DNA of 64,000 nucleotides, taken from the NCBI GenBank assembly GCA_014529385.2, contig CM043962.1, forward strand, positions 149,352,647 to 149,416,646, written 5' to 3'. Of this stretch, positions 38,571 to 52,230 are shown in pieces (the stretch's first letter is position 1; the number at the start of each line of letters is the position of its first letter). The position numbers and the translations under genes are program-made. The DNA is from Adiantum capillus-veneris (Eukaryota > Streptophyta > Polypodiopsida > Polypodiales > Pteridaceae). The notes below the pieces were generated by a model. It saw nothing but the letters and a program-made list of their open reading frames with translations, ran no database searches and was not told the origin of the DNA.

Positions 38571-41500
38571 CCTACCCTCTTACTTGGGAGATAACAGAGA
38601 TGAATGTATAGTGTGTAAAACCACTCAGATAAAAGAGCGGAACAGACCTAGAAGTAGACAACATCCATTCAATCATGTCTACACCCATTCAATGCACTCT
38701 TACTTTGGAAAAACTATTAAAAAGCAGACCATATTTATGGAATGATCTACAAAAAACTCTAGAGAAGGTGGGGATAACAGGGCTAATCGCAAAAACTTTG
38801 GAAAAATTAAAACACGAATTGGATAACAAAGAGATTTGATATGTTCCAATGAACAAAGTCGGAGTATACTACGAAGGGGAAGAAGGAAACACAACCCTTC
38901 TAGTGAGATATAATGATATAGAAACCATGGCAATACTGGATAGTGGTACATGCATATCCATAGCCACGAAAGTAGTATGGAAATCCTGGGGACAATCGGC
39001 CATTAGAAAAACTCGAATGAAATTGCAATTGGCTAATGGACACATCAAAAGACCCTTAGGAGTGCTTGAAATAGTGATAATTAATTCCTGTGGGATTGAA
39101 TATCAACACACTTTTGTCATTGTAGACTTTGGAAACAAACTCAATTATGAAATCATCTTGGGAAGACCTTTCATGCCACAAGTACAACTCATCCAAGATT
39201 GTGGAAACAATAATCTGTACTTGAAGCAAGTGGGATCTATAACAAGGGTTAATCTAAAAGATCGCACTTATAGAGATGTCATGAAAACGCCCATACAAGA
39301 ATTTGACTCAGTCTCTTCAGCTAAAACTAAGCTTCCATCTTGGTTGAATAAACACACACCTATTTGGATGTGCAGAGCCTCAAAAAATAGGAGCTTAAAA
39401 CGAGAAGAATGTACCTTAGACAGGGATTGCATAGACGAAGCATATGTACCTGAACCCTTTCCGGAGCATTTGTTTGAGCCATTTGAGTGGACTCAAATTT
39501 TAGCAACAATGGATGTATGTGTAAATACGTCTATGCCTACTCAATTTTGCAATGAGGACGGCTATGACATAATTCCCATACAAATGATTTCAACTCTTCA
39601 CATTGAAGATGAAATTCAGGAATCCAAGGACTTAATGAAAGCTCAACAAGTCTTTTTAGACCTCTACTATGATGCAACAAATGAGTTAGAAGAACATTCA
39701 GCTACCTCAGATGATTTGGGGTTAGATAAAGAACACGTGAGAGCTAAACTACTCATGAAAGGAGGGGAGGAAAAGTTATTTGACTTTCCAAGCCAGAAAT
39801 AGAGAAGATAGAAATGGTATAGAAGAAAGAGAGACACCAGAAACTTGAAAGCTAGACCTATACCATCAGTCTCCAGTAGAACACAGTTTCTGATGTAGAT
39901 AGATGTACATGATTGTGTCAAGGACAAAATCACTGGTAGAACTTCTTTAAACGAAAAACAGAAAATATCAAAGACATTGAAAAAACAAGAAAGGGAACTC
40001 AAGCAAAACCTAAATATCAGGACAAGAATTCAACCATGACATGAGTTAAACAGAGAAGAAATATCAAAAGTTGAAAAAATCTTTAAAGGAGATATATACA
40101 ACTGAAATGGAAACCATTGAGGAGGAAGGTAAAGATATAATGAGCATTTCATCCCATTACAAGAAATATACTCTCCAAGACTGAAAATTCATAGTCAAAC
40201 AACCTGTTAGGGAACTACAAAAACAAAGCAAGTCGTACGAAGGACCTGAAAACACAAAAAAGGTAGATCTGGCCGAACCAGGAGAAGAGCCTAAACTAGC
40301 CTACATTGCAAATTACCTGATGGAAGAAGAAAAAGATTTTGTTAAGCTTAATGAAAGAATACTAAGATATCTTTGCTTGGTCTTATAAGGATCTCAAGGG
40401 CGTTGACCCAGAAAACATACCATACCCATGAGAGGTGATGCGAAACCAAGCAGACAAAGGCCATACACTTATAATGAGACATTTGCTAGGAAGATCAAAG
40501 AACAGATTGAAAAGATAAAGGAATCCCAATTCATTTATGAAATTGAACACACAAATTGGGTGTCTCCAATTGTGGTAGTCCCCAATAAAAATGGAAAATT
40601 ACGAGTGTGCATCAATCTCAAGAAAGTGAATGCAGCTCCCATTAGAGACAACTTTCCTCTTCCAATCACTGAGCATGTTTTAGAACGAGTTGTAGGAAAA
40701 GAATCTTACTGCATTTTAGATGGATTTTTGGGATACTTTTGGTTGATCCCAAAGATCAGCATAAAACTGCCTTTGCAACTGAATGGGGTATTTTTGCCTA
40801 TCGGGTTATGCCTTTTGGGTTAACTAATGCTCCTGCCACCTTTCAAAGATTGATGAGCCATGATTTTAAAGAATATCTTCGAAATTTCTTGGAATATATA
40901 TGGATGATCTATGTGTACATTCATCAATCCGGGTTGATCATTTTAAACACCTCAAAAAGGTATTCAAAAAATGTAGACTTTATAGGATTTGCTTAAATCC
41001 TGAAAAGTGCACATTCATGAGAAAAAATTCTTGAACATATAGTGTCTAAAAATGGTATAGCTACTGATATGGATAAAATTCATGTTATTGCTAATTTGCA
41101 TAAACCGACAACAGTCAAAGGGGTTCAAGCCTTCATGGGACATTGTGGATATTATAGACGATTCATTTATATGTACGTTATATTTTCAAAACTCATGTAC
41201 AGATTGAATACACACTTTGAATGGATTGATAACTGTGAAGAATCCTTGATGAAGCTTAAGCAAGCTCTCACTTCAGCTCCAATACTGAAAGCACCAGATT
41301 GGAATAAGATATTCCATATACATGTAGATGCTTCTAATTTTTCCATCGGGTGTATACTAGCTCAACCAGGAGACGAAAAAATTGATTTTCCTATTTCTTA
41401 TGCTAGCCGACAGCTGAATATGGCAGAGAAAAACTACACCAACACCAAAAGGGAAGGACTAGGAATGATCTATGCTGTGAAAAGTATAGATATTACCTAT

Positions 41501-43430
41501 TAGCTAACAAATTTGTGTTCTTTGTGGACCACCAAGTCTTATTGTACTTGGTCAACAAGCCATGCAACACAGGAAGAATAGTGAGATGGTTCATTATTCT
41601 CTTGGAATTTGATTTCACTGTAGTTGTGAAAAAGGTCACCATGCATCAAAGAGCAGACCATTTGTCAAGGATTGTTTCAAGAGAATCACCTAAGGGAGTA
41701 GACGATGATCTACCAGATACATTTTTGTTCTCCGTTGAAATGATACCTCAATGGTCGGAAAACATGGTATCCTTGATGACCATAGCTCAAGTGGATTTGC
41801 AAATACCACTTCCTATTACAAACGGATTAATTAATCAATCGGCTATGTATCAATTACTAGTAGCTGAAAGGTTGTACAAAAGAAATCGAGATGGAATACT
41901 TCTTTTATGCATTAATCTTGAGGAGAAAATCCAATATCTAAGTCAAGCACATATTACAATAGTAGGACTTCACTTTGCGAAAGACCAAACTATACAATGG
42001 ATCTTGAGACTTGGAGTATTTTGGCCAACTATGAGGAGTGATATTCATTTGTGAAAAATTGTCCTCAATGCCAAAAACAAGCACCCATACCTCATGTGAC
42101 ATTGTTCCAAATATCACTTGTTCCTGAGTGGAGTAACTATCTAGTTACTTACTTATCAAGCCGAACATTTCTTGATAAGGATATGAGAAAACGCCATCAA
42201 AGAGCATTTGAAACAGAAGCAAGAGACTATGCTCTTATAGAAACCAGTTGTATCAGAGAGAGAAAAATTAACGTCTGCGTCTTTGTGCAAATGAAGAAAA
42301 ATATATTCCCATTATAGAACAAGCACATGCGGGATTAGCTGGAGGTCACTTCTCTAGTGAGACGACCGCAAGAGCAATCTTAATGGCAGGCATATGGTGG
42401 CCAACACTTTTCACAGATGCCAAGGAATATGTTCGAAAATGTGATGCTTGTCAACGAGCAAAAATGCCAACCCATGTAGATAGCATGCCCTTAAGACTAA
42501 TGATGGGGGCTATAGCTTTTTCAAAATGGGGTATAGGCTTTGTTGGGGAAAAACAGCCACCTGCTTATAGAACCCAAGCTCAATATATCATTGTAGCTAC
42601 AAACTATTTGACTAAATGGGCAGAGGCTAAAAGAACTCAAAAGAATGATGCCAGAACCACAGCCGCATTCTTATATGAGTATGTGCTCACAAGATATGGA
42701 CTACCAATAGAAATTGTCAGTGATAGAAGAACTCATTTCTTGAATGAGGTAATGGAGTTTTTGCTTAATGAATTTATGGTCATCCATAACAAATCAGCTC
42801 CCTATCACAAACAAGCAATTGGACAAGCTGAGCATATGAATAAAATTCTTAGCTCGGTATTGGCTAAAGTGCTTAGTTTAGGATGAACAGATTGGGAAAT
42901 CAATATCCATGTTGTTCTATGGGCTTATAAAGTTTCATTCAAAACAGCTTTAAATGCTACACCCTTTAACCTTGTTTATGGTCTTGATGCCATACTGCCA
43001 ATAGAATTTCTATTGTCGACACTAAGGGTAGCTAAGGATCTTGAGTGAACTCAAAATGAATTGTCAAAGAGACTTGAAGATTTAGAAAATCTTGATGAGC
43101 AAAGGGTAATTGCAGCAGCTCACATCTAAGCACAAAAGCAAAAACAAAAACAGTTTTTTGATTCCCATCTAATAAAAAAAATCATCAAAAAGGGGAACCT
43201 CGTTTTAGTATATTCCCTTAAGCAACACATTCCCAAGTTTAAGAAAAAGGAAAATGTATCGTTTATCATTGAAGATGTATCTCCAAGTGGAGCCGTTAAG
43301 TTGTCCACTCTAGATGGTGAACCAATGGCTAATTGGATTAGTGGATGCAGTTTAAAGAAGTACAATTTGCCACTAACCAATGAGTTGCTACAAAGAATGA
43401 ATGCAGAAAAGCAACGAAAGATAAAATGAC
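38571..43430 (+). pseudogene. Pol relic of element 3
   Basis: Protease: AILDSGTCISIATK and EIILGRPFMPQ (38849-39802, a 317-codon open stretch). Linker with many stops: 39800-40430. Reverse transcriptase: 40428-41000, with the YMDD box shifted to another frame near 40905. RNase H: HVDASNFSIGCILAQ near 41320. Tandem H2C2 zinc modules: about 41940-42085 and 42310-42455. Integrase core: about 42530-42840 (IVSDRRTHF, IGQAEHMNK). C-terminal module ending GCSLKKYNLPL: about 43250-43370. Broken by many stops and frameshifts. Confidence 0.88.
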
Positions 43431-46310
43431 AACAGGTTATTGATGAAGCCCAAGAAGAAACTTGGCTTCGAGTACTCAAAAGGAAATCTGCTCTCAAGAA
43501 TCAACAAATACATGTTCCCATCAACACTCTGGAACTATATGACCGACAATGGGAATTACAAAAAGATGCAATGTCAACAGATGATGAATGGATAGATAGA
43601 ATGGACCTTCGCATCAAAATACAACTGAACAGGGCACCAAAAAAGAAGGTAAAATCACGTATCTGGGTGCACTTGAAGTATTGACAAGAATAGCATTGTC
43701 ATGGCCGAAAATTTTCCGCTTGCCCCATATCAGAACACATGGATTGTGTCTGCACAACCTTCTCCACGACCACACGATCGTCAAAGAGAGTTTACAAGTC
43801 AAATGAAGAACCTTCAGAAAGCTCTCATGAAGCTCATAGCAATGAGATCTCAGATAATGAAGAGAGGAGAGCCAGGATTGAAGAAATGAAGAAAAAAGCA
43901 GTGGCTTCACATCAAGAAGAACCTTCGCAAAAGAAGGTGAGGTTTAAAAGAGAAAAACAAACTCAGGAAAGAAGCCGCCAAGTTGCAGGTGAGGACCCAG
44001 CAAGGTGGGTTCCAAGAGATATAAGAGGACCCCAAACCAATAATTTAGTCAGGAGAGAACCAAAAATCCCAAGGATTCTCTTGAACGCATGTACGTGGAA
44101 GCAGAAGCCTTAAAACTAAAAGAAGCTCAAGAAGCCGAAAGAAAAGCAAAGGAAGATGCGGTGGAGCAGCAGAAACAAGCTGAAGCGGCCCAACAAAGTG
44201 AAGCCCAATACGAACAAGGTGAGGTCTCCCAGATCATCATCACCATATACAGAACAGAACGACCAACCAATGCCAAGCCCTCCACCTTCACTAACCGTTA
44301 GATCCACTAAGAGCGAGGAAGCCAAAGAAAAGGATCCTGAACCAGAGGAGGCAACAAATTTTTGAGCAACCCAAGGCAGCAGAAATAGAAACCACCCCTT
44401 CTACAACCACCCAACAAGAAACGGCCGAGGCATCCACGAAGCCTCAAGGAGACAAAGCAACCGAGGCAAATGCAGAGCCTCAAGGAGAGGTAGAACCCCC
44501 GCCACAACCACAAGCCACCAAAGAACCACACAAAGAGCTACAAGCTGGAACAGCTCAAACATCCACACAGCCTATAGAGCCTGAAGATCGGTAGAAAGAT
44601 GATGAAGTCATTTTGCAACAGGTAAACAAATATTGCAAATTTGCAGGTAATGACCGAGAAAATGCAAACAATAGCACTTAGCCGCAATGCTAAAGCTAGA
44701 GAGCTAGAGATGGTCATAGATGCTCTACAAGGAGAATTAGATGACAAAATGAATGTCATCTCAGATCTGCAGAGACAAATCCAAGAGCTGAGAGTTAAAG
44801 CTGAAGAACACCAGCCAAAGAGAAGCAACAAAAAGAAATAGAGGAGCTCGGCGAACTTCTCAACAAGTTAACAGATGCCTGCAAGATCAAAGACCAACAG
44901 CTGACAGAGATAACAAATTAACTCTTAACCATGACTCTATCAGTACAAAAGATCCAAGTGTGGCTTGATGTAGCAAACACATCTCTGCAATGTTTAGAGC
45001 AAAGGATCGTGTGATGAGGTAGCTTTCTTGAGACAGATAAGGGAATCTCCCGCAGTTGCCTCGATCAAAGGTACAGACGAAATATATAAGGCATTGGAAA
45101 ATGAAGAATAAAGATCTTGAGCTAGAGCTAAAGCTAGAGCAGTCACAACGAAGAGACCTTGCACTAATGTGGGTACAACGATACTCAACAGCTGCTCAAG
45201 GAGATAGCAAAGCTCAAGCGAGTCAATCAGCTATTGAGAGAGGGACAGCCAGAGACACAAGAAGAAGCTGGTACCTCAGAGCAACCAAATGTTGAAATTC
45301 CAACAGTCTCTTTTGCTAAGATGGAAACACAGCCAACGGAAGGGCTAGGAGGAGAAGAAGAGTTTCAGGTACCACTAACAGATGATGAAGAGCAAGTGCC
45401 CATGGTCCAGCTGTCTAAAGCTGAAGAAGATGCACTTAAGGAACAGGTTGCCCAAGAGATAGATGTCGAATGGAAAGCATCAATGCATTGGAAGTTGAAG
45501 GTTCTCCATTCAATCAACGTCACTCAACTCACTCCCAACCAAATCAATGCACAATGGCATCAACAATCATTGACATATCCCTTGATCAAGGTAGAGCTTT
45601 TACAAGTCAAAGAAAGACTATATAAAGACATGCAGGCAAAAGGCGCAGAGGAAGTCCACCCCAAGTGGAGAAAGAGCTGGTTGAGCAAGAATCCACGATA
45701 TTTGATTCTATATACAAGAGCACCTGTAATCCTTCAGAAAGACCCAACCTTTTGTCATGTACCACGGGTAAGGACATGGCAAGCACATGAAGCATTGAAT
45801 AAGAAGCGACCTACATGGCTCAACTATCCAAGATTGCCAGCTCCACAGCAAAGATCGGCAATAGAAAAGTACATGGTGAAAACCCTAACGAGCGCCATGA
45901 CATTTTTCAAAAGTCTCCCTGATCTCTCATGTGCCATGCTTTATAAAAAATTTCGAATGCTTCTCATATGTATTGAAGCTTTTCACGAGCCAGAGTAAGC
46001 AGGGGCACCGTGGATGTCATTCCTCGAGGGCAATAAGGATCTTTGCTACGACCTAAGTGGCCAGCCTTTTAAAGAAGTTCTTTACAGCTTCTACGCCCAA
46101 CACATGTTCTTACCTTCTAGCAATATGTTGGCATTTGAGGAAGCATTTTACACAGGGTTCTTCACTTGACGAACGAAGATATTTGAGCCAGTGATAAGCA
46201 GCCTAACCTCCAGATTTGTTGGCTACTCAGCCATTGAGCTCAATTACAGGGTCACCATGCAATTCTTGCAGGTTCTAGACAAAGAAACAAAGATCAGATA
46301 TGAGAAGGCT
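43431..46310 (+). pseudogene. Post-pol ORF3 relic of element 3
   Basis: After a short pol tail the sequence jumps near 43.66 kb into ORF3 at an EVLTRIA motif, corresponding to about residue 250 of element 1 ORF3. Lys/Glu-rich coiled-coil stretches follow (43.85-45.3 kb), then an open 254-codon segment (45234-45998) and downstream pieces up to FEEAFYTGFFT near 46150. The C-terminal domain shares TFCHVPRVRTW, RPTWLNYPRLPAP and YMVKTLT with element 1. It shows that ORF3 is an old, inherited part of the family. It is not functional here. Confidence 0.8.
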
Positions 46311-46373
46311 TTACATGCACTGAAAGACTGCCTCGCCAGCCCGTCAACCCGCAGATTACTTCAGCCCATAAAG

Positions 46374-46409
46374 TTGTGTCAAGGGACGACACAAGCGAGG
46401 AGGGGGAAA
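46374..46409 (+). promoter_or_regulatory. Hairpin and polypurine tract of element 3
   Basis: A perfect 7-bp hairpin (TTGTGTC, loop AAGGGAC, GACACAA; 46374-46394) is followed by GAGGAGGGGGAAA (46397-46409) abutting the LTR. Layout and loop resemble element 1, but the stem bases differ in a paired way. Confidence 0.8.
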
Positions 46410-46784
46410 TGTTAGCAGTAAGCTAACTCGGATACCATTTTTCAGAGCTTTCCTTGTAAAAACAATTATTATTTTGATGAATTGGCAATATTGTAACTTC
46501 TACTTTCCAGATAAACTTTGTAGTTGATGAGCCGAGGCTACAACCTTCCAGATTGTATCAACATGTCTTTAGTTAAAGTTCCCAGATTATTAGTTTTGAC
46601 TAGCAAAAACCTTGGCTAAGGTATAAAAGCCAATTTTTGTAAGTTTTTTATAAGTTTTTGGATAATGAAATACACAGCATGAGCTAACGGCGTACACTTC
46701 TCTCCTTCTCACACTTCCTACTCCTTCCCCGGCTGTCACATTGCAGTCGCGTCTGTTGCGTTGCAACCGCGGGTGAGAGCTCTA
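46410..46784 (+). repeat. Partial 3' LTR of element 3
   Basis: Starts TGTTAGCAGTAAGC right after the polypurine tract and has a promoter-like GGTATAAAAG near 46620. It ends abruptly near 46784 where chromovirus LTR sequence begins, so the 3' part is lost. Confidence 0.75.
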
Positions 46785-47317
46785 CGCTATTATGATATGC
46801 TAAGAAAGAAGAGTGATGATAAGTGAGGAACTATTTCTTTCTCCTATGGAATGTTTTCTCTTCCTCTTTCCTACCCTCATTCCCCGCTAGCTCTCTCCAC
46901 CTTCGAAGGTGTTTGAGGCCTTGGAACTAAGGCTTGGGATAGTTAATGCTTTTTGTAAAGTTTATGTTAATCTCATGATGCATGAAGCTTTCCATCTTCA
47001 TAGAATCACCAAGGTCACAAGGAACACACAGATTGTATTGTAAAAAAGTCTCTCTTGATTGGAGAATCTATAATACAAATGCCTTTTGGATGGGGGACCA
47101 TCTCCAAGTAAATCCGGTCCTCAACTATTGTCATGCTCTCTAATACCCTCTCTCTCTTGCAAAAGTATTGTTCATGCCATGTTAATTAAGTACTATGTTT
47201 ATGTTGCTACCATCACTTAAGTTCACCCTCTATGTTCTCAAAATGATCTCACAAAAATTCTCACCTTAATTCCCTTAATCCCGCTATTCTCAAAGTTCAT
47301 AGGCCATTTCCATTACA
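46785..47317 (+). repeat. 5' LTR of the chromovirus, 5'-truncated
   Basis: Closely matches the last 540 bp or so of the LTR ending at 54196 (for example GTGATGATAAGTGAGGAACTA and AAATCCGGTCCTCAACTATT). It ends CATTACA, immediately before the primer site. Confidence 0.9.
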
Positions 47318-47318
47318 T

Positions 47319-47330
47319 TGGTATCAGAGC
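47319..47330 (+). promoter_or_regulatory. Primer binding site of the chromovirus (initiator tRNA-Met)
   Basis: TGGTATCAGAGC one base after the LTR end. Chromoviruses normally use this primer. The following 400 bp to the first gag codons is a non-coding leader. Confidence 0.93.
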
Positions 47331-47730
47331 ATTTGGTTTATCTTTTCTTGCTTAAGAAAAGAGTTCCATAAGTAGCCTATTAATGGTTGATTTTGTTAAT
47401 TATATTAGGGTCAGTGGATTGGGATCTATTGTCGGTTTTGTTGAGTCCACAATGTGGGATATGGTGCACACCTCGGGAGCTTTGGTCTTAATAATGGGGT
47501 CTTTTTAAACTTGCCTATGGCTTTACCATTATTGAGCCATAAGAATTCCGAAAGGATCTATCCCTCTGCAATTCTGCTATGTTAGACCCACCCCACTACT
47601 CTCTATAATTAACCAATTTGAGCTGTGGGTGTAGATACTTAAGTGCTCATTTTCAAAGGCTAAGAGGAGTAGCAACTAGGGTTTTGAATTGCCAAAGGAT
47701 ACACTAAGTAAACACATAAGTATAATTAGA

Positions 47731-49085
47731 ATGGCTGACAATAACCAAGAAAGTAGAATGAACATTGACAACTTTGATTTTGCACATGAAGGTGCTAATG
47801 ATGATGCCCCCATGTTTATCAATTATCTTGTTACTAGGTTGCATCAAGCTATGGACAAACCTACTTTGCAAGCCGAAGTTACCCAACAACTTCGTGCTTA
47901 TGGGATTTCCCTTCCTCTCCAAGAGGAGAGAGAGTTTATGAGGTCTCTTGATGAGACTCCCAAAAGAAGACTCTCTCTCCCATGAGAGAGGAGGAATCCA
48001 AAGAACGAGAAAGAAATGAATCCCTAAGCTACTCTAAAGATGTGGATCCATGAAGACGGCTGTCAACACTATCACCAACTCCTCCCAAGAGGAAATGGTC
48101 AAAAATCCATAGTCCTTCTCCTCGTCACTTCGAAAGGGAAGAGAGGAACAAAGGAAGAAAAAGGCAAAAAAGAGGTCACCCTCTTCTCCTTCTTCTTCAC
48201 CTTCCTCCCTTCTGATGAAAGAAATAGTTATTTTCTTAGAGAATACAAGAGGATAGGACATCACAAAACTTACCCAGCATGGCCACGGTCCCAAAAGATC
48301 AAGAAATTCAAAGAGGGAGGAAAGAGTATCTCTTTTCTCACCTATGATGGCACCTTTGGTGCCACAAAAAAAGTATTGGCCTTCATCCAAAAATTTTATG
48401 TGGCCTTTGGAGACGAGGGCTTCACGGAGTCCTCCAAGCTACACCATGTAGCTATGCACTTCCAAAAAATTTCTCGTCAATGGTGGGCTAGCCTTCGTGG
48501 CAACGGCGAGGCCCCAAAGGCATGGAAATATCTATTTCCATCATGAAGCAATCCTTGCAAGTGATGCAAAGGACAAAGTGCTTACCGAATAGTGCAGCTC
48601 CTCTTCAACAAGTCTATCCACAAATATGTAGACAAGTTTTTGGATTTACATCTCAAAGCTACAGTCTTTCAAAGGATAGACTTCGCCGAACAAAAGCAAC
48701 AATTTGTGTGGGATTACCTAAAGAATGGCCAAGTATGTCAATTCACAATGGCATAGCACTATCACGAAGTTATCCACCAACTATGGTTGCTTCAAGGAAC
48801 AATTTCCAACAAGGGGCGAGAAGAAATTTCAAGCCCATGGAAAACAAGGATCGAAATGAAGCTAAAGGAAAGAGCAATGCTCAAAACTCTTCTTAAGGCA
48901 ACACCAACACCAACAACAACAAGGCCAAGGAGAAAGGAGATTAGAAAGGTAAAAATAAGCTCTCTCCCGAAGGACTAGAAGCTTTTCGTAAAGACCATAA
49001 AGGCTTTAAGTGTGGGGAGCACGGACATGGTTATCGTTATTGCCCCAAAAGAAATGTACGCAATGACACTCCTAAAGCTCCATAG
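47731..49085 (+). pseudogene. Gag relic of the chromovirus
   Basis: Starts near ATG 47731 (MADNNQESRMN). The capsid-like domain is at about 48330-48540 with LTYDGTFGATKKVLAFIQKF and ISRQWWASLRGNG. A degenerate zinc knuckle KCGEHGHGYRYC lies near 49005-49045, lacking its first Cys. Frame changes occur near 47985, 48050 and 48545. Confidence 0.8.
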
Positions 49086-52000
49086 TTGAAGCTCCAAAAG
49101 AGGATACTCATTGCAAAGGCTCATACCTCTCCTATGCTTGGGGAAAAGTAAGGGATCATGATGCCTTCATCTTGTTTGACCATGGCTCTACTCACAACTT
49201 CATATCAACGGAGTTGGCCACCAAGTTGGGCATTCAAGCTTTTGAGATGGGAGATACTATAACTGCTAACATAGCTTTCAAGGGATAGCAAGCCTCGGTT
49301 ACTCCCTTGATTGGGAAGTTGAGGCTTCATGTCCAAAGCTACGTCAACAAAGAAGATTTTTTTTAATCTCTCCTCTCCAACATGAGGATGTTATCCTAGG
49401 GGCACCATGGTTCAATCGCATGGCTACCAACATAAGTCCCGTGAAAGGAGAGTCTATTTCACCCACAAGGAAAATATCATGTACATAGATGCTAATGATT
49501 AGGGGAACACCATATCCCTAGTAAATACGCTTGCTTTTGATAAGTCAATAAAAAGCTCTATTTTTGCGTATATGATTTTTGTTCAAAAATCTGTAAATGA
49601 TTCTAATGTTTTCACAAGTATCAATAAAGAGAATCAAGAGGAATTAGAGTTGTCTAATGTGCTAAATGGATTCCAAGATGTTTACATTGATGATATCCCT
49701 AGTGAGCTACCTCCAAAATGAGGGGATGATGACCATACAATAGAGATTCTACTAGGAAGCTCAGCTCCCAATAAACCTCCTTATTGAGTTTCACGAGCTC
49801 AATAAGAGGAGATCATGAGTCAAGTGCATGAATTGGTGGAAAAAGGAATGGTGAGGCCTAGCTCCTCTCCATTCTGTTCACCAATACTTTTAGTGCAAAA
49901 GAAAGATGGCATATATCACATGTGTGTCGACTATAGAGTACTAAACAGGATCGCTATTAAAAAAAAAAGATTTCCCGTGCCATGAGTAGAAGACCTATTT
50001 GCAAGTTTTGGCTTGACAAATGCTCTAGCCGCATTCAAACTCACAATGGAAAAAAAAAATCATGCCTCTCAAATTCTCTTGAGGAGTACAAGTAGCACCT
50101 CCAGGTAATCTTTCATGTTGTGAGAGAGAATACGCTTTTCATTAATCAAAGAAAAGTGAATTTTTCCTACAAGAGATTCAATATTTAGGTCACATTATCT
50201 CTCAAGATGGTATATGTATGAATCCATCGAAGTTGGAGGTAATAAAAGCATGGCCTAATCCAAGGAATCTACATGAGCTAAGAAGTCTTTTTTGGTATGT
50301 GTGCATACTATAGATGCTTCATAGCAAAATTCTCTCAAATAGCAGGACCATTGCATGACTTAACAAGGAAGAACATTAAGTACTCATGGATTGCTAAAGA
50401 ACAAAATGCTTTTGACAATTTCAAAGAGAAGCTTACCTCCCAATCAGTCCTTATGCTTCCAAATCTCTCAAAGCCATTTGAGGTCCAATGTGATGCTTGT
50501 GGTGATTGCCTTGGAGCAGTTTTGCTTCAAGAAGGGTATGCTATAGCATACCAGAGCCGAAGGCTCAATGCCGGAGAACGGGTCCTGGCATATATGCAAA
50601 AGAGCTTTTAACTGTTTTACATGCCCTAGACACATGGAAGCACTATCTCTTGGGGGCTCCATTCATCCTACAAATAGATCACAAAGCCTCAAGAAATTCA
50701 TGACGCAAACCAAGCTCTTTAACAAACAAATGAGGTGGGAAAATTTTTGTTTTCAATTTAAATTTAATATTTGTCACATTGTTGGCAAGCACAATCAAGT
50801 GGTCGATGCACTTTCAGAACGGCCAAGGGTAAATGTGGTGTCTTTAGCAACTCACATTGATCTATCTTTTATGATAGATGAGTATGCTACTGACCAAGAC
50901 TTTAAGTAGGTAATTATAGCCTTTGCATTAGGGAAGAAAAAAGAACAATTTACCTTGGAGGATGGTTATCTTCCAAACAACAATAGGCTATGTATGACTC
51001 ACCAATACACTAAGAAATTCATGTACGAATCTCATGCTTCTCCTTATGCGGGGCAAAGAGGGATTCCATAATCTACTCTTCAAGTAGTAGAAATGTATTT
51101 CTCTTGGTCTACCATGAAAACTAAACATACAAGATTATGTTTCAAAATGCGTGGTATACCAAAAATTAAAATTTGATTGAGGGAAGCAAATTGGATTGTT
51201 TCAGTTCGACAGGCTTAGCAAGAAAACACACTCTATGCCTATCAAAAAGACTATTAAGGCACATCAAATGGTAGCCCTCTCTAGATCCCAAATTTTCAAG
51301 TATCATGGCTTACCAACATCCATAGTGTCGAACAAAGATCCTAGAATGACTAGTAATTTCTAGAAGGGTCTCTTTGAGAATCTAGAAAGTACGTTAAATT
51401 TCTCTTTTTGCCTATCATCCACAAACGGATGACCAAAGTGAAATAACTAATCAAACGATTCTTGAATCTATTTAAAGCCTATTTCATGGAAGTAGATCAA
51501 CGTTCTCAATAAGAGAAGTACCTACCTCTTAGAGAGTATGCGTACAATAACATTGTACATACTTCTATAGGGAAAGCACCTTTCGAGGTTAAAGAGGGAA
51601 GATCCAAAAGTCCGTTTCTACTTAAGGTATATGGGAAGATCTTCTCTACTGGGGTGAATATAGCCAAGACTTACAAGAATCTTTTCCAAAGATTAAAAAA
51701 GGTTATATCCATCTTACAACAAAGGCAAAAAGGGATGTTGCTAATAAGCACGGAAGAGCCTTAGCCTTTAAGAAAAATGATTGGATCTTGCTAAAGTTTC
51801 TCAAGGCTCATCTAAGGCATACTACAGGTAAGATTCCTACGGGCCACCAAGAGTATTATGCTAAACTAGCAAAAAGATACTATGGTCCTTTCTTTTAAAA
51901 TTCTTAAGCCAATCAATGAGATGTCTTATTAGTTAAAGTTGCCCAACCATTGGCTCATTCACAATGCTGACCATGTGAGCCTACTCAAGCCTTACAAAGG

Positions 52001-52230
52001 AGAGCCACCAAAAGAACCAATAATGGAGGACTCGCCAGAGATCAAAGATCAAGAAGAAGTGTTGCAGTCCGAATCGATTCTTTGACACGAAGGCAAGGTA
52101 CAAAAAAATGGTAACGTTATCCAATGATATCTTGTTAAGTTGAAGAATTATCCTTTTGAAGAATGCTAGATGAATGCAAGGAACCTAGCTCAAGGATAAT
52201 ATGAACCTTGTCAATGCTTACAATGCTACA
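49086..52230 (+). pseudogene. Pol relic of the chromovirus, with chromodomain remnant
   Basis: Protease near 49165: ILFDHGSTHNFIS, where the catalytic DSG reads DHG. Reverse transcriptase: fragments at 49790-50290 (VEKGMVRPSSSPF, VQKKDG), with the central YMDD-bearing part deleted around 50040-50110. RNase H: 50297-50910 (FEVQCDACGDCLGAVLLQEG, AYQSRRLN, IVGKHNQVVDALS). Integrase: broken, about 50990-51620 (EYAYNNIVHTSIGKAPFEV near 51535). C-terminal HNADHVSLLKPYKG and a chromodomain-like YLVKLKNYPFEEC: 51955-52180. This set identifies a chromovirus; decay is extensive. Confidence 0.85.

Larger units (their letters stand above)
37780..46784 (+). mobile_element. Element 3: decayed plus-strand gypsy relative, 5' end missing
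   Basis: Starts abruptly in gag next to the element 2 LTR and runs through pol and a post-pol ORF3 to a hairpin, polypurine tract and partial 3' LTR. It is clearly related to elements 1 and 2 but heavily mutated. An internal deletion near 43.66 kb joins the end of pol to the middle of ORF3. Confidence 0.88.
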
